Shown: piece after piece, positions 11,625 through 21,265 of the stretch
Layout: each line of letters begins with the position of its first letter
Numbering within the stretch: the stretch's first letter is position 1
Source of the DNA: JAEUIZ01 sp046155605
Lineage (GTDB): Bacteria > Planctomycetota > Phycisphaerae > Phycisphaerales > UBA1924
DNA length: 64,000 bases
Assembly: GCA_046155605.1 (NCBI GenBank)
Contig: JBJXFQ010000077.1
Span: forward strand, 1-64,000
Reading direction: 5' to 3'
Notes under the pieces: generated by a model
What the model was told of the DNA's origin: nothing
Database searches by the model: none
Seen by the model: only the letters and a program-made list of their open reading frames with translations
Made by a program: the position numbers and the translations under genes

Positions 11625-12916
11625 CCAGGGAAAACGGTTGCAAGATCGCTGTTGCCCAGCAGGTTCTGCACGACCTCGCCCATGATGTCGCGGAAGTCGA
11701 CCGTTACCTTCAGATCCTGGTTCTGGAAGAGTTGCCCAGGGCCAAGGCCAGGCCAGCCGGGCTGGCCGTTTGTCCCATACGACAGAACTTGACCGCCGTT
11801 GATCCGGTGTCCGAGCAGCATCATCATGTTGCCGTATCCGTGATCAAGACCTTGGCTGCCGTTCTCGGCGGCGCGGCGTCCGAACTCGGACTGGACGCAC
11901 ACCACGACGTTCTGAGTGCTGTTGGAGACGATGTCGCGATGGAAGGCGAGGAGGCCAGCCGCGAGGTCGGCCATGAGGCTATACATCGTTCCGCCGGGGT
12001 TGACGCCTTGTGCGCTGTGCGTGTCCCATCCGCCCCTGTCGATGGCGATGGCCTCGACGCCGACGTTGGCGCGGATGAGAGCCGCGGCGGATTTGAGCGA
12101 GTAGCCAAAGGAACTGGTCGGATAGACCGCGCCGCCCTGAGGGCTGTAACTCGGGAAGCCGATGGCCGCGAGCATGTCGATGGTCGCCTGTGTCGTCTGG
12201 GCGGAGGTCATCAAGGGGTCGGCGGTGGCGGAATACATCGTGCCGATCGAGGCGAGGCGTGCGGGCCGCGACGCCGATGGCCCGGTCAGTCCGAAGTTCG
12301 GAGCATTCGAGGATGCAAGGCCCGGGACCGGGAGGCCCTTTGGGGTGCCTTGCAATGACACCTGCAATCCGTTGGCCACGGCCATCGCGCGAACCGGTGC
12401 CGTCGGCTGAACCGCGGGCACGAGCCCGAGGTGCCGACCAAGCCAGCCGGTGTAGATCGCTGGATCGTTGAACTTGCCAAGTTCGACGTAGCGCTCGGCG
12501 TCGAAGTGCGAGCGCGACGGATTCGACACGTTGAAGCCCGTCGCCTGGACGAGCGCGAGTTTGCCGTCGTTGTACGGCTCGAGCAGGGACGACAAGCCCG
12601 GTGGCAGGCCGAAGAACCCGTTGAGATCGGTCGCGCCATTGGTCGCGCCGCCTGGGGGCTGGATGGCGGTGGCGGTTCGGAGCGTGTAGTACGCCGGATC
12701 GCCGTAGGGCACGCACATCGTCAGGCCGTCACATCCGCCGCGAAGGAAGATGTAGATGATGATGTCGCGCCCGCCCTTGAAACTATTGGCAAAGACCACG
12801 CGTGGTAGCCAGGCGGGGACGCCCGCCGCCACCAGCGCCGCGCTCCCGATGCGGAGGAACCCGCGGCGCGACAGGTCTCGATATTCCGTGCATCCCCGGC
12901 ATTCGTACTCGCTCAT
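11588..12916 (-). CDS. DUF1501 family exported protein
   Basis: A 442-residue protein with a twin-arginine-type leader (SRRGFLRIGSAALVAAG), so it is exported folded. The body matches DUF1501: FLRGGCDGLTMCVPYGD near the start, GGWDTHSAQG, and VVVCVQSEFGRRAAENGSQGLDHGYGNMMMLLG, which resembles the metal-site region of alkaline-phosphatase-like sulfatases. ATG 12916 has AGGGGTG 6 nt upstream; GTG 12925 is an alternative. It lies a few bases behind the DUF1800 gene, the usual partner of DUF1501. The 3' end overlaps the kinase gene on the other strand by 37 bp. The function of the pair is not established. Confidence 0.92.
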   Translation of the reverse strand: MSEYECRGCTEYRDLSRRGFLRIGSAALVAAGVPAWLPRVVFANSFKGGRDIIIYIFLRGGCDGLTMCVPYGDPAYYTLRTATAIQPPGGATNGATDLNGFFGLPPGLSSLLEPYNDGKLALVQATGFNVSNPSRSHFDAERYVELGKFNDPAIYTGWLGRHLGLVPAVQPTAPVRAMAVANGLQVSLQGTPKGLPVPGLASSNAPNFGLTGPSASRPARLASIGTMYSATADPLMTSAQTTQATIDMLAAIGFPSYSPQGGAVYPTSSFGYSLKSAAALIRANVGVEAIAIDRGGWDTHSAQGVNPGGTMYSLMADLAAGLLAFHRDIVSNSTQNVVVCVQSEFGRRAAENGSQGLDHGYGNMMMLLGHRINGGQVLSYGTNGQPGWPGLGPGQLFQNQDLKVTVDFRDIMGEVVQNLLGNSDLATVFPGYSPVFRGITSP

Positions 12917-12931
12917 GGTTCGCACCCCTGC

Positions 12932-14368
12932 TCAATACCACTGGAACGTCGGTGTCGCGGTCGCCAGGCCGATCGCCTCGCGGATTCTCGTCGTCGATGG
13001 GTTGTTCGGAAGCATGTAACTCGTCAGCGACGATTTCTCAGTCGCCGTCATCCGGTTGGCCGTCAGCAGCAGGTTGAGGCGGTCGGCGATGGGGGCGGCC
13101 TGCGTGGCCCCGCCCGTCACCGCGACCAAGTCAACCGTCACGCCCGTGTACTCGTTGTTCATCATCGACGCGCCGAAGTTCCAGCGCGGCAAGAGCAAGC
13201 CGGACCAGTACTCGGCGGTGTCCGGATATCCGTTCGGCGGCGACCAGCCGAAAACCTGATGCCCGGCGCTCAGAAGCGCGGTCTGCATGTTCCAACTCGA
13301 GTTCCCCGCCGGAGGCGTGACGACCGCGCCCAGCGCACGAAGCCCGGACACCAGTAGGTGGAACGGTCGCTTGAGTTTTCCCGGTGCCGGCCCAGCGATG
13401 ACTTGTGCGAGCGTCGCCTTCAGCATCAGTTTGATGTCGCCGCCCGACGCGGTATAGACCGCGGCGACCGCGTCGATCTGTTGCGTCGAGGGATTCTCGC
13501 CCCAGAACCGCTGGAGCATCTTTTTCGCAATAAACTTGGCGGTGCTGGGGTGCGCGATCAGAATGTTGAGGACGTCCTCGCCATCCTGCTGGCCGAGCGC
13601 GGCGGCCCGAGCCGGGATGACGTTTCCGAGCACGACCTTTTGCCCGGTGTCGTGGCTGCCGGGCACATAGCGGAAGCGATAGGAGTTGGTGCCCGACGAG
13701 CCGCTGTAGTAGGTCCAGCCGGTGAAGCAGCGGGCGACCTCGACGACATCCTGCTGTGTGTAGCCGCCATCGACGCCCATGGAGTGCAACTCCATGAGTT
13801 CACGAGCGTAGTTCTCGTTGACGTTACCGACACGGTTGGTGTCGTTGTTGAGGTAGATGAGCATCGCGGGGCTGTGCGCGCTGGCGCGGAGCAGCGTCCC
13901 AAAGTTCCCCAGTGCATTCGCGCGGATCACGTCACGGTCGTCGATCGTCTTGAGGAGGCTCACGAGCGCGTCGGAGACGATATGGACGTTGAAATGGTCC
14001 GACCACATCTCGACGACACGCTCGTAGAGTTGCCGCTTGCTCATCACCGCGCGGAGAATCGTGGCCCGCGTGACCTGATTGATCACCGTGTTCGTCGATT
14101 GCAACGCGATCTGGTCCGGCGTCATGGTCAATGTGTTGTAGTTCGGACCAGCCAGAATCGCATCGAGTGTTGCATCATTGATCGCCGTGTGATTGAGGTG
14201 GTACTTGACGTACGCCTCTTCGCCCAGCGTCGTGGCAAGGCCGAGTTCCTCTTGCGTCAGGCCCATGGTCATACGATGGACCAGCGCCAAGGGCCGCGAT
14301 CGTGTGTCCTTTGGCCCGCCCAGAATCCCGGCCTTCATTACTGCGCCCGCCGCCGTCAGTACGCTCAT
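12932..14368 (-). CDS. DUF1800 family protein
   Basis: A 478-residue protein typical of DUF1800: ALVHRMTMGLTQEEL at the N-terminus, VEMWSDHFNVHI, and NENYARELMELHSMGVDGGYTQQDVVEVARCFTGW, the family's best conserved block. GGTGGAGG lies a few bases before ATG 14368. It is co-transcribed with the DUF1501 gene behind it (6-15 nt spacing depending on start). Such pairs are common in planctomycetes, and export of the pair is likely because the partner has a Tat signal. The biochemical role is unknown. Confidence 0.92.
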   Translation of the reverse strand: MSVLTAAGAVMKAGILGGPKDTRSRPLALVHRMTMGLTQEELGLATTLGEEAYVKYHLNHTAINDATLDAILAGPNYNTLTMTPDQIALQSTNTVINQVTRATILRAVMSKRQLYERVVEMWSDHFNVHIVSDALVSLLKTIDDRDVIRANALGNFGTLLRASAHSPAMLIYLNNDTNRVGNVNENYARELMELHSMGVDGGYTQQDVVEVARCFTGWTYYSGSSGTNSYRFRYVPGSHDTGQKVVLGNVIPARAAALGQQDGEDVLNILIAHPSTAKFIAKKMLQRFWGENPSTQQIDAVAAVYTASGGDIKLMLKATLAQVIAGPAPGKLKRPFHLLVSGLRALGAVVTPPAGNSSWNMQTALLSAGHQVFGWSPPNGYPDTAEYWSGLLLPRWNFGASMMNNEYTGVTVDLVAVTGGATQAAPIADRLNLLLTANRMTATEKSSLTSYMLPNNPSTTRIREAIGLATATPTFQWY

Positions 14369-14537
14369 GATGGACCTCCACCGGTCGCGCCCGCGACCGC
14401 TGATCCCCCCTTCCCACCCTTATCCCCGCGCCAGTTTGCGCAGTCTACCGCGCCCCAGACACCAACGCACCGCCGAACCGGTCATTGCATCGCTCACCCG
14501 CCTATTTCGGGGGCGGCGAACTCTTCACGAATCCTCA

Positions 14538-15749
14538 TTACTTCATGAGCCCGACCCGATCCCATGCGAACAGCGTGCGACCGCCGTCAAGCATCCCCTC
14601 AACTGCCGCACGCGCAGCACGGTGGGCCATCGACATGCCGTGACCGTTGAACCCGCCGCACAACCAGACGCGCCCCTTATCCCATGGCCCTGGCACCGCA
14701 TCGATCAGCGGCAGGCCGTCCGGCGTAAACCCCATAGTGCCACTCCACCGCTCCTCCACCATTCCTGCACCGACTTTCACCCCGAGCAGCCGCTCGGCAA
14801 GCCGCTCGATCTCGGTCTGCACCGCCACGGTCGTGCGATCCTCGAATCCCACTTCCTCATCCACGAATCGATCACGACAGCCGCCGATCACGATCGCGCC
14901 GTCCGCCGCCTGGCGCACATAGTCGTACCCGAATCTCGCGTAGTACGAATAGTCCAGCCGCAGCGAATCGTCACGGAATGCGAGCATCTGTCCACGACGC
15001 GGCAGGATAATCTCGGACAGCGTCGGCAGGAGCAATCCCGCGTAGGCGTTCGTGCAGACAAGCGCTCGCTCCGCGACGAAGCGGCCATCGCTTGTCACCA
15101 CTTCGACGCCGCGCCCCGCCGAACCGTCTGTGCCCTCGATCCGCACGACCTCCTGATCTTCCCATACCGGGCGCGCGAGCCCGAACGCCAGATGCCGCAG
15201 CACCTCCATGGGTTGGCAAGCGGCATCGCCGGGATTCAAGAGCCCTGCCAGCGGCCGCGACGTGCCACGCCCGCTCCACACGGAATCCACGCACGCTCCA
15301 CCCGGCCTCGCCCCGCCGGAGCCAATCCACCCGACCTCGAATCCGTCTTGCTCCAACATGGCTCGAGATTGCTCAAGTTCGGCAAGTTCCGCGTCGTCCA
15401 TCGCGAGGATGCAGGAAGCGACCCGCCGCGTTGACGGGAGCGCATCGATGCCTTCTTCGCGCAAGCCGGCGAGGTTCTCCTCCGTCCATCGCCAGAGGAT
15501 ACTGGCGGTTTCGCGTCCATAGACCTCGGCGGCTCGCGCGTAGGACTCCGCCGCGCCACGCATCAAAAAGCCGGCATTGCGTGAAGTGGCGCCGCATCCA
15601 ATCGTGCCTCGCTCGATGACGTGGACATCAAGCCCGCGCCGCTCGAGCGCCCGCGCCGCCGAGAGGCCGCAGATGCCCCCACCGATGACGATCACGTCGC
15701 CGCGGATGGTACCGAGCGACTCCGACTTGCGCCAATGGCTGACGGTCAT
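14538..15749 (-). CDS. FAD-dependent amine/amino-acid oxidase (DAO family)
   Basis: A 403-residue flavoprotein. The Rossmann motif DVIVIGGGICGLSAARALERRGLDVHVIERG lies at residues ~18-48, and CGATSRNAGFLMRG is the FAD-contacting segment of DadA/glycine-oxidase-like enzymes. WSGTMGFTPDGLPLIDAVPG and WLCGGFNGHGM near the C-terminus complete the fold. It should oxidise a primary or secondary amine such as an amino acid or sarcosine; the substrate cannot be read. The start is ATG 15749; the frame is open further upstream but without family residues. No ribosome binding site is seen; a TAGACT box lies 7 nt before the ATG, suggesting leaderless mRNA. Confidence 0.9.
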   Translation of the reverse strand: MTVSHWRKSESLGTIRGDVIVIGGGICGLSAARALERRGLDVHVIERGTIGCGATSRNAGFLMRGAAESYARAAEVYGRETASILWRWTEENLAGLREEGIDALPSTRRVASCILAMDDAELAELEQSRAMLEQDGFEVGWIGSGGARPGGACVDSVWSGRGTSRPLAGLLNPGDAACQPMEVLRHLAFGLARPVWEDQEVVRIEGTDGSAGRGVEVVTSDGRFVAERALVCTNAYAGLLLPTLSEIILPRRGQMLAFRDDSLRLDYSYYARFGYDYVRQAADGAIVIGGCRDRFVDEEVGFEDRTTVAVQTEIERLAERLLGVKVGAGMVEERWSGTMGFTPDGLPLIDAVPGPWDKGRVWLCGGFNGHGMSMAHRAARAAVEGMLDGGRTLFAWDRVGLMK

Positions 15750-15756
15750 GAGGAGC

Positions 15757-15762
15757 AGTCTA
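15757..15762 (-). promoter_or_regulatory. Candidate -10 box, leaderless oxidase gene
   Basis: TAGACT on the minus strand, 7 nt before ATG 15749. No Shine-Dalgarno is present between. Confidence 0.35.
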
Positions 15763-15916
15763 CCGAGTCGGCGACGCCGGGAGCCAAACGGACCGCGATC
15801 AAGAATTCTCCGCCTGCGCGCGCCGGGCTCGTCGCCATTGCTGGTACGCTGAAGACGGGGTGTGCCGCGACGTTCGCGGTCGCCGCCACGACACCAAGGA
15901 ATCGGAGGTCTTAACG

Positions 15917-16195
15917 ATGCCACGCGAACTGAACGTGACCAAGTTGCTCCATGCCGCCCATGAGGCCAAACTGATCAACATCGACACCCCCCTTCGCGCC
16001 GTCGTCTCGGAGGCGTTCGTCGGCGCCGCGGCGATTGGCGATGAGCCGTGGGACATCATCTGCGCCGACTGGATCTCCGTGATCCGCAAGGGTCCGCGAG
16101 GCGGCGGGATCCGCGAGATCGAGACGCTCGCCGGCTCGCTCCGCGGGGCGCTCCTCGAGGTCAAGAACATCGCGCACGAACTCCAGAGCCACTAG
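15917..16195 (+). CDS. Conserved small protein of unknown function
   Basis: A 92-residue acidic/neutral protein without a signal peptide or membrane helix. ATG 15917 has CGGAGG ahead of it, which fixes the start; the frame is open a further 57 nt upstream. Visible features are an N-terminal helix (NVTKLLHAAHEAKL), a central stretch rich in Trp and Ile (EPWDIICADWISVIRKG), and a C-terminal helix. I do not recognise the family. It could be a small cytoplasmic regulator or subunit. Confidence 0.7.
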   Translation: MPRELNVTKLLHAAHEAKLINIDTPLRAVVSEAFVGAAAIGDEPWDIICADWISVIRKGPRGGGIREIETLAGSLRGALLEVKNIAHELQSH

Positions 16196-16312
16196 CACCC
16201 GTTCCGTCGCGCGGCTCACGCCACGCGGCGGGCTTGCCCTGCTCCGTTGTCATCTTCGTCTGATTCCACATTCGTTCCATCGCCCACGACCCGCCGACGC
16301 GATCCGATCGCC

Positions 16313-17788
16313 ATGGACCTTTCCTACTCACGAGCCGAATCGCTGCTGCTGCGTGGGCTCGCGCTCTTCGAAACGCACCTGCCTCGGCTCGACGAGTACG
16401 CGGCCACATGGCCGCCCGAAGAGCAACTGATCCGCTCGCGCGACAAACTGGCCGTCGAGGCCGCTTTGATGATTCTCGTCGTCTCAAGGCTGCGTGATCG
16501 AGTCCCATCCGTTCGGCGCACGCTGGATCGGCTTGCAGCGATCGTCGAGCCGCACGTTCGCGGCCCGCGGCTGCGATCGCTGCTCCTCTCAACCCCGTCG
16601 GTCGCCGTCACGCTTGGCGCGGGGCATGTCTACCTCCAGGCCGCGGGCTATCTGAATCCTGAGGTGGAGTCGCTCTTCGATCGCTGCCTTGGCCTCGATG
16701 CCCCGAGAATGGTGGAGCGCGTCCCGTATCGCGCGATGGATGTCCGCTGGATGCTCGGCTTGCGCGAGGGCGCGGCGGTGCCGGCGTTCGATGACCTCAT
16801 TCCGCTCTCGATCCTCGGCGGCTCGGCGTGTTCGTTCTCGATGTCGGCCCAGGACGCGTATGCCTTCACGCACGCGACGATGTACCTCACCGACTTTGGC
16901 AGGCGTGCGCTACCCGACTCCGTCCCGCCCGTGCGAGTTTCGTCGCTCCTCGAGGGCGGCATCGGTTCGTCGCTGCTCGAAGAAGACTACGACCTGCTCA
17001 TCGAGATGCTGATCGTTGCCGCGTGCTCGGGCGAACCCTGGCCACCTCATGCTCACGTTGCGTGGGAGGCGGTCGTCGGGATCTGGGACCGCCTCGGCTT
17101 TCTGCCGGCACCGGGCCTGAATCGAGCGGAGCATGAGGCTGTCGCGCCGGAGCAGGCCGCGTCCCTGGCGTTTCGCGACCTTTATCACACGAATCTTGTG
17201 GGCGTAATCCTGTGCGCGATGATGGTTCTCGCGCCGCCGCGCGACGGGTCGCCCGTCAGTGAAATCGCCCCGGCACCCATCGCGCGCACGATCGCATCGT
17301 TGGTTGACTTGGGCGCGCTCGAGCGAGCGTCGAGTCGCGCGCGAGCAATCCTGGCACAAGGCCACATCAAGTGGAGCCCGCGACAGCCGGCTGGATCGTC
17401 ATCACCACTTGACACGGCGCTCGCGCGGTGCCTGGCGCTCCGACTGCCCGGCCCTGCGGACCGTGCCCCTTGGCTCTCGGCTGCACGTCATTCGACACTC
17501 GACGACTCCTCGCTTGCCCGCGTCTTCTTCGATGCAGCCATCGTCCACGCGGCGCGGACCGGCGATCTCGTCAACCTTGCCCACGCGCTGCGCGAGTCGC
17601 GGGCCGCGCATTTGGGTGCCCATGGTCCGACCTGGAGCGACGGCCTTCGATACCTCGTGCACAACCTCGGGCCATCTGATCTGTTCGGTGTCGCCGACGA
17701 ACGTCCGGCTGATCCCGTGGCATCCGCGGCCGCGACGCTCGAGATCGTCGCCTGTTTGAGCGACTTGTCGAGCGTCACGCCTCGATGA
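16313..17788 (+). CDS. Large helical protein of unknown function
   Basis: A 491-residue protein, apparently all-alpha, with no signal peptide. It has an early hydrophobic helix region (AVEAALMILVVSRLRDR), a motif YAFTHATMYLTDFGRRALP near residue 180, and an acidic LLEEDYDLLIEMLIVAACSGEPWP segment. The 'THA.MY.TDFGRR' motif recalls actinobacterial proteins listed as DUF6895, but that is memory and could be wrong. ATG 16313 is preferred; a TTG at 16247 is also in frame. It follows the small 92-residue gene by 117 bp on the same strand. No function is assigned. Confidence 0.75.
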   Translation: MDLSYSRAESLLLRGLALFETHLPRLDEYAATWPPEEQLIRSRDKLAVEAALMILVVSRLRDRVPSVRRTLDRLAAIVEPHVRGPRLRSLLLSTPSVAVTLGAGHVYLQAAGYLNPEVESLFDRCLGLDAPRMVERVPYRAMDVRWMLGLREGAAVPAFDDLIPLSILGGSACSFSMSAQDAYAFTHATMYLTDFGRRALPDSVPPVRVSSLLEGGIGSSLLEEDYDLLIEMLIVAACSGEPWPPHAHVAWEAVVGIWDRLGFLPAPGLNRAEHEAVAPEQAASLAFRDLYHTNLVGVILCAMMVLAPPRDGSPVSEIAPAPIARTIASLVDLGALERASSRARAILAQGHIKWSPRQPAGSSSPLDTALARCLALRLPGPADRAPWLSAARHSTLDDSSLARVFFDAAIVHAARTGDLVNLAHALRESRAAHLGAHGPTWSDGLRYLVHNLGPSDLFGVADERPADPVASAAATLEIVACLSDLSSVTPR

Positions 17789-17812
17789 GCCCGGTGTGAC
17801 AGGTCGTGGCGC

Positions 17813-18949
17813 CTAGTGGCGCACGGACTTCACCCGATGCACGAGCGTCTGCGCCTTGACCTCGACGCCCTTGAGCGCGCTGTCCAACGCGTCGCGGTTG
17901 GGCGCGAAGGCCATCGCCGTCTGCACGCTCACCCACTCCTTCCGGCACAACTCGGCGAGCGAGTACGTCATGCTCCGCATGCCCTCGGACGTGCTCGAGT
18001 TGATGATGGCGGGGATGTCCTCGTCATGGCCGTCGCGGACTTTGTCGCGCACGATCGGGGTGTTGAGCAGCACCTCGGTCGCGGGGACCATGCCGAAGCC
18101 GGTCTCGGGGAGCGAGGGCAGCAGTCGCTGGGCGCAGACGGCCCGCATGCTGGTGGCAAGGGCCGTGCGGATAAACCCGTGCTCCTCACGCGGGAAAAAC
18201 TCGAGGATCCGGTTGAAACTCTGCATCGTGTCCGCGGTGTGGAGCGAGCCGAAGACAAGGTGGCCCGTCTCGGCGGCCTGGATCGCGGCGAGCACGGTGT
18301 CATGATCTCGCATCTCGCCGATGAAAATGACGTCGGGATCCTGCCGAACAACATACCGCAGCGCCAGCGGATAACTCGGCACGTCGATCCCGATCTCGCG
18401 CTGGCTCACGATGCTCCGGGCCTTGCTGAAGCGGTACTCGACCGGGTCTTCGATCGTGATGATGTTGTCGGCTTCCTTCTTGTTCAGGTGCTCGATCATC
18501 GCGGCCAGTGTCGTGCTCTTGCCCGAGCCCGTCACCCCGCACACCAGCACCATGCCCTCGTTGGTCTTCTCGACGATCTCGTTATAGATCGGCGGGAGGC
18601 GCAACGCCTCGTAGGTGGGAATCTCGCTCTTGACGCGACGGATCGCGACGTTGGTGTGCCCGCCTGATCGGTAGATATTGCAGCGGAAGCGGTCGTCGCC
18701 GACAAACGTCGCGAAGTCGACCGCGCCCTCGTTGTCGTATCGCTCCTTGAGTTTGGGCGGGAAGATCGGATCGACGATGTGGTCCGCCTCTTCCGCCGTC
18801 AGCGCGTGACCCTGCACCGGCTTGAGCGTCCCGTTGATGCGATAGTTGGGCGGCACGCCGACCTTGATGTGGAGGTCCGATGCACCGAGCCGGCCCATCG
18901 CCTCGAGCAGCCGCTGAATCGTAAATGCGCCCTGGACTGATTCCGGCAC
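17813..18949 (-). CDS. pilT: Type IV pilus retraction ATPase PilT
   Basis: A 378-residue hexameric secretion-type ATPase that depolymerises type IV pili from the cytoplasmic face. Motifs in order: SDLHIKVGVPPNYRINGTL (N-terminal PAS-like domain), Walker A GVTGSGKST (~136-144), the Asp box EDPVEYRF, GEMRDHDT (Walker B), and the His box GSLHTADT. The AIRAG-type motif is replaced by AIIN. GTG 18949 is chosen: GGAGG lies 6 nt upstream, and the longer open frame has no family similarity. No other pilus assembly gene is adjacent; the pilin-like gene at 25.8 kb is 7 kb away. Confidence 0.93.
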   Translation of the reverse strand: MPESVQGAFTIQRLLEAMGRLGASDLHIKVGVPPNYRINGTLKPVQGHALTAEEADHIVDPIFPPKLKERYDNEGAVDFATFVGDDRFRCNIYRSGGHTNVAIRRVKSEIPTYEALRLPPIYNEIVEKTNEGMVLVCGVTGSGKSTTLAAMIEHLNKKEADNIITIEDPVEYRFSKARSIVSQREIGIDVPSYPLALRYVVRQDPDVIFIGEMRDHDTVLAAIQAAETGHLVFGSLHTADTMQSFNRILEFFPREEHGFIRTALATSMRAVCAQRLLPSLPETGFGMVPATEVLLNTPIVRDKVRDGHDEDIPAIINSSTSEGMRSMTYSLAELCRKEWVSVQTAMAFAPNRDALDSALKGVEVKAQTLVHRVKSVRH

Positions 18950-19093
18950 TGGCCACCTCCGGGAAGAAAGCCCGGCGAGGCGACCGCGACAACACAGCGG
19001 ATCCGAGGCTTGAACGCCCGGCACGGCCGCCCGTCGTAAACATCATACCACGGCGCCGGGAGGCTGTTTCAAGCGGGCGACTCCAGCGCCCCA

Positions 19094-20362
19094 TCAATAT
19101 CGCAGCGCCACAGCCACGTCATTCACGTTTGTGCCCGTCGGCCCGGTGCGGATCAGGTGCGGCCAATCCGCGACATCCAGCCTAGCGAAGATCGTATGGC
19201 TGTCGTGGTCCGAGAGAAATGCTCGCGGATCCATGCCGAGCGAGCGGGCGTGCCGACACGATTCGCCTGTCACCATCGCCCCTGCCGCATCGGTCGGGCC
19301 GTCGACGCCGTCGGTTGCGAATGTCGCGACGGCACAGTTCGGCGCTCCGTCGATCTCGATGGCCGCGGCGAGTGCGAGTTCCTGATTCCTGCCGCCGATT
19401 CCCTTCGCCACGCCGACGGTCACCGTCGTCTCGCCGCCCCAAACGATCGCGTGTCCGCGGTCGAGGCCTTTCGCTGCCGCGCCGAGGCGACGGCCTGCCG
19501 CGACGGCTTCGCCCACCACGCCACGCTCGATCAGTCGTACTTCAAATCGCTCGCTTCGCAGCGCAGCGACCGCGGCATCGACGGCCATCGCGTTGCTGCC
19601 GACAATCGTCGTCCGCACGCCGTCGAAGACCGGATCGCCCGGCTTGGGCGTCTCAGGATGCTTGCCGCGGGCACCGGCTTCCAGATAGGCGCGCACTCGC
19701 GCTGCCGCATCCCACACTTCAGAACGATCGAGCACCGCGATCGCATCCGCATACGTCGTCGGGTCCGGCACGCACGGCCCGGAGCCGATCACATCCAGCC
19801 GATCGCCCAGCACGTCCGAGAGCACAAACTGCTCGACGCGTTTGGGAGCGACATGCTTGGCGAGCCATCCGCCCTTGAGCATGTCGATGTGCTTACGGAC
19901 GCTGTTGAGGTCTTCGATCGGCGCGCCCGCACGCAGCAATGCCGACGTCACCTCCGCCACGTCATCCACCGTCAGACCGGGTGCGGGGAGCGTGAGCAAC
20001 GCGGAAGCGCCGCCAGAGAGAAGCAGGACCAAGTTGCCGCCGTCGTCCCGATACTTGCTGTGCCGCCACGATTCGATCGCCTCCAACACCCGCTCGGCGG
20101 CAAGCACATTCCGCTCTGTCGGCACGGGATGGTCGGCGTCTTCAGGCGTGATCACGCAGGGCGGCCAGCAATCGATGCCTCCGCACTCCTTGAATCCGCG
20201 CGCCATCGCCGCCGCGGCCTTCCCGACCGCGAAGACCAATCCCCAATCGCTCAATCGCCCGCGCACAGCGCGCGCTGTCGCCTCGCGTGGGTCCGATGCC
20301 TTCAGCACCGCGGCCACCACCGCGTTCATGTGCTTCGCATGTTCTTGGAAGCCTGGCGTCAC
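19094..20362 (-). CDS. Glycerate 2-kinase (MOFRL/DUF4147 family)
   Basis: A 422-residue type-II glycerate kinase, ATP + D-glycerate to 2-phosphoglycerate. The N-terminal DUF4147 domain shows VFAVGKAAAAMARG, ADHPVPTERN and LLLSGGASALLTLPAPGLT. The C-terminal MOFRL domain shows WGGETTVTVGVAKGIGGRNQELAL and FATDGVDGPTDAAGAM. GTG 20362 is the first start; ATG 20329 (MNAVVAAVLKA) is equally possible, and neither has a strong ribosome binding site. It stands alone and is divergent from trpA by 47 bp. Phosphoglycerate feeds lower glycolysis, as does pgk at 57 kb. Confidence 0.9.
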   Translation of the reverse strand: MTPGFQEHAKHMNAVVAAVLKASDPREATARAVRGRLSDWGLVFAVGKAAAAMARGFKECGGIDCWPPCVITPEDADHPVPTERNVLAAERVLEAIESWRHSKYRDDGGNLVLLLSGGASALLTLPAPGLTVDDVAEVTSALLRAGAPIEDLNSVRKHIDMLKGGWLAKHVAPKRVEQFVLSDVLGDRLDVIGSGPCVPDPTTYADAIAVLDRSEVWDAAARVRAYLEAGARGKHPETPKPGDPVFDGVRTTIVGSNAMAVDAAVAALRSERFEVRLIERGVVGEAVAAGRRLGAAAKGLDRGHAIVWGGETTVTVGVAKGIGGRNQELALAAAIEIDGAPNCAVATFATDGVDGPTDAAGAMVTGESCRHARSLGMDPRAFLSDHDSHTIFARLDVADWPHLIRTGPTGTNVNDVAVALRY

Positions 20363-20397
20363 GCCGCAATCGTTACCCGCCTCGGACCGCGCCGTCC

Positions 20398-20403
20398 TAC
20401 GCT
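20398..20403 (+). promoter_or_regulatory. Candidate -10 box, leaderless trpA
   Basis: TACGCT lies 6 nt before the trpA ATG. There is no Shine-Dalgarno sequence. Confidence 0.35.
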
Positions 20404-20409
20404 CCGCCG

Positions 20410-21222
20410 ATGTCCCGCATCGACGCCATCTTTGCCTCGCTCCGCGCCGGCGACCGCCGCGCCGTCATGCCGTTTATCTGCGGCGGCTCGCCCGCGAACA
20501 CCGGCGAGGCGCTGGGCGCCCTTGAGCAGGGCGGTGCCTCCATCGCCGAGGTCGGCATCCCTTTTTCCGACCCCATCGCTGACGGCCCGGTCATCGCCGC
20601 GGCGATGCACCGCGCGCTCGAGCGCGCGATCACGCCCGCCCGCGTCTTCGAAGAGGTCGCCGCCGCCCGCGCCCGCCTTTCGATCGGCGTGATTGCGATG
20701 TGCAGTGTGTCCATCGCGCACCGACTGAGCGCTGGTGCAGCCGTGCCCTTCGCCTCCTTCTGCCGACGCCTCGCCGACGCGGGGTTTGACGGGCTCATCG
20801 TTCCTGACATTGTGCTCGAAGAGTCTGACGCCATTCGCGCCGCCGCCGCCGCCCATGGCCTGTCGTGCACTCTTCTCGTCGCGCCGAACACGTCACCGGC
20901 GCGGGCCGCGAGCATCGCTCACGCTTCGACGGGGTTCATCTACCTTATGGCGCAAACCGGAATCACCGGCGAACGCGACGCGGCACCCGACATCGCCCCT
21001 GCCGTTGCGCGGATCCGCTCGGAATCGTCGCTCCCCATCGCGTGTGGTTTCGGCATTTCGACTGCCGCTCATGTGCGAGCCGTGGTGCGTCAAGGCGGCG
21101 CGGATGCGGCCATCGTCGGGAGCGCGATGGTCCGCCGAATGGAAGCCGCCGCGGAGCGCGACGAGGACCCTTGCGCCGAGGCCGAACGCTTCACTCGCGA
21201 GTTGACCGCCGGGCTCGCCTGA
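20410..21222 (+). CDS. trpA: Tryptophan synthase alpha subunit
   Basis: A 270-residue TIM barrel that cleaves indole-3-glycerol phosphate to indole and glyceraldehyde 3-phosphate. The catalytic Glu is in AEVGIPFSDPIADGP, and the following Asp of that segment is the second catalytic residue. GLIVPDIVLEES, SCTLLVAPNTS, GFIYLMAQTGITGER and IACGFGIST are the usual phosphate-site and loop motifs. ATG 20410 is chosen because the family begins there; the open frame extends upstream over the glycerate kinase 5' end. trpB is not in the window, so the alpha/beta pair is split or lies further away. Confidence 0.94.
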   Translation: MSRIDAIFASLRAGDRRAVMPFICGGSPANTGEALGALEQGGASIAEVGIPFSDPIADGPVIAAAMHRALERAITPARVFEEVAAARARLSIGVIAMCSVSIAHRLSAGAAVPFASFCRRLADAGFDGLIVPDIVLEESDAIRAAAAAHGLSCTLLVAPNTSPARAASIAHASTGFIYLMAQTGITGERDAAPDIAPAVARIRSESSLPIACGFGISTAAHVRAVVRQGGADAAIVGSAMVRRMEAAAERDEDPCAEAERFTRELTAGLA

Positions 21223-21265
21223 ACGGCGTGTCATGGCCCGCAACTCACACATCCAACGGTCCATC

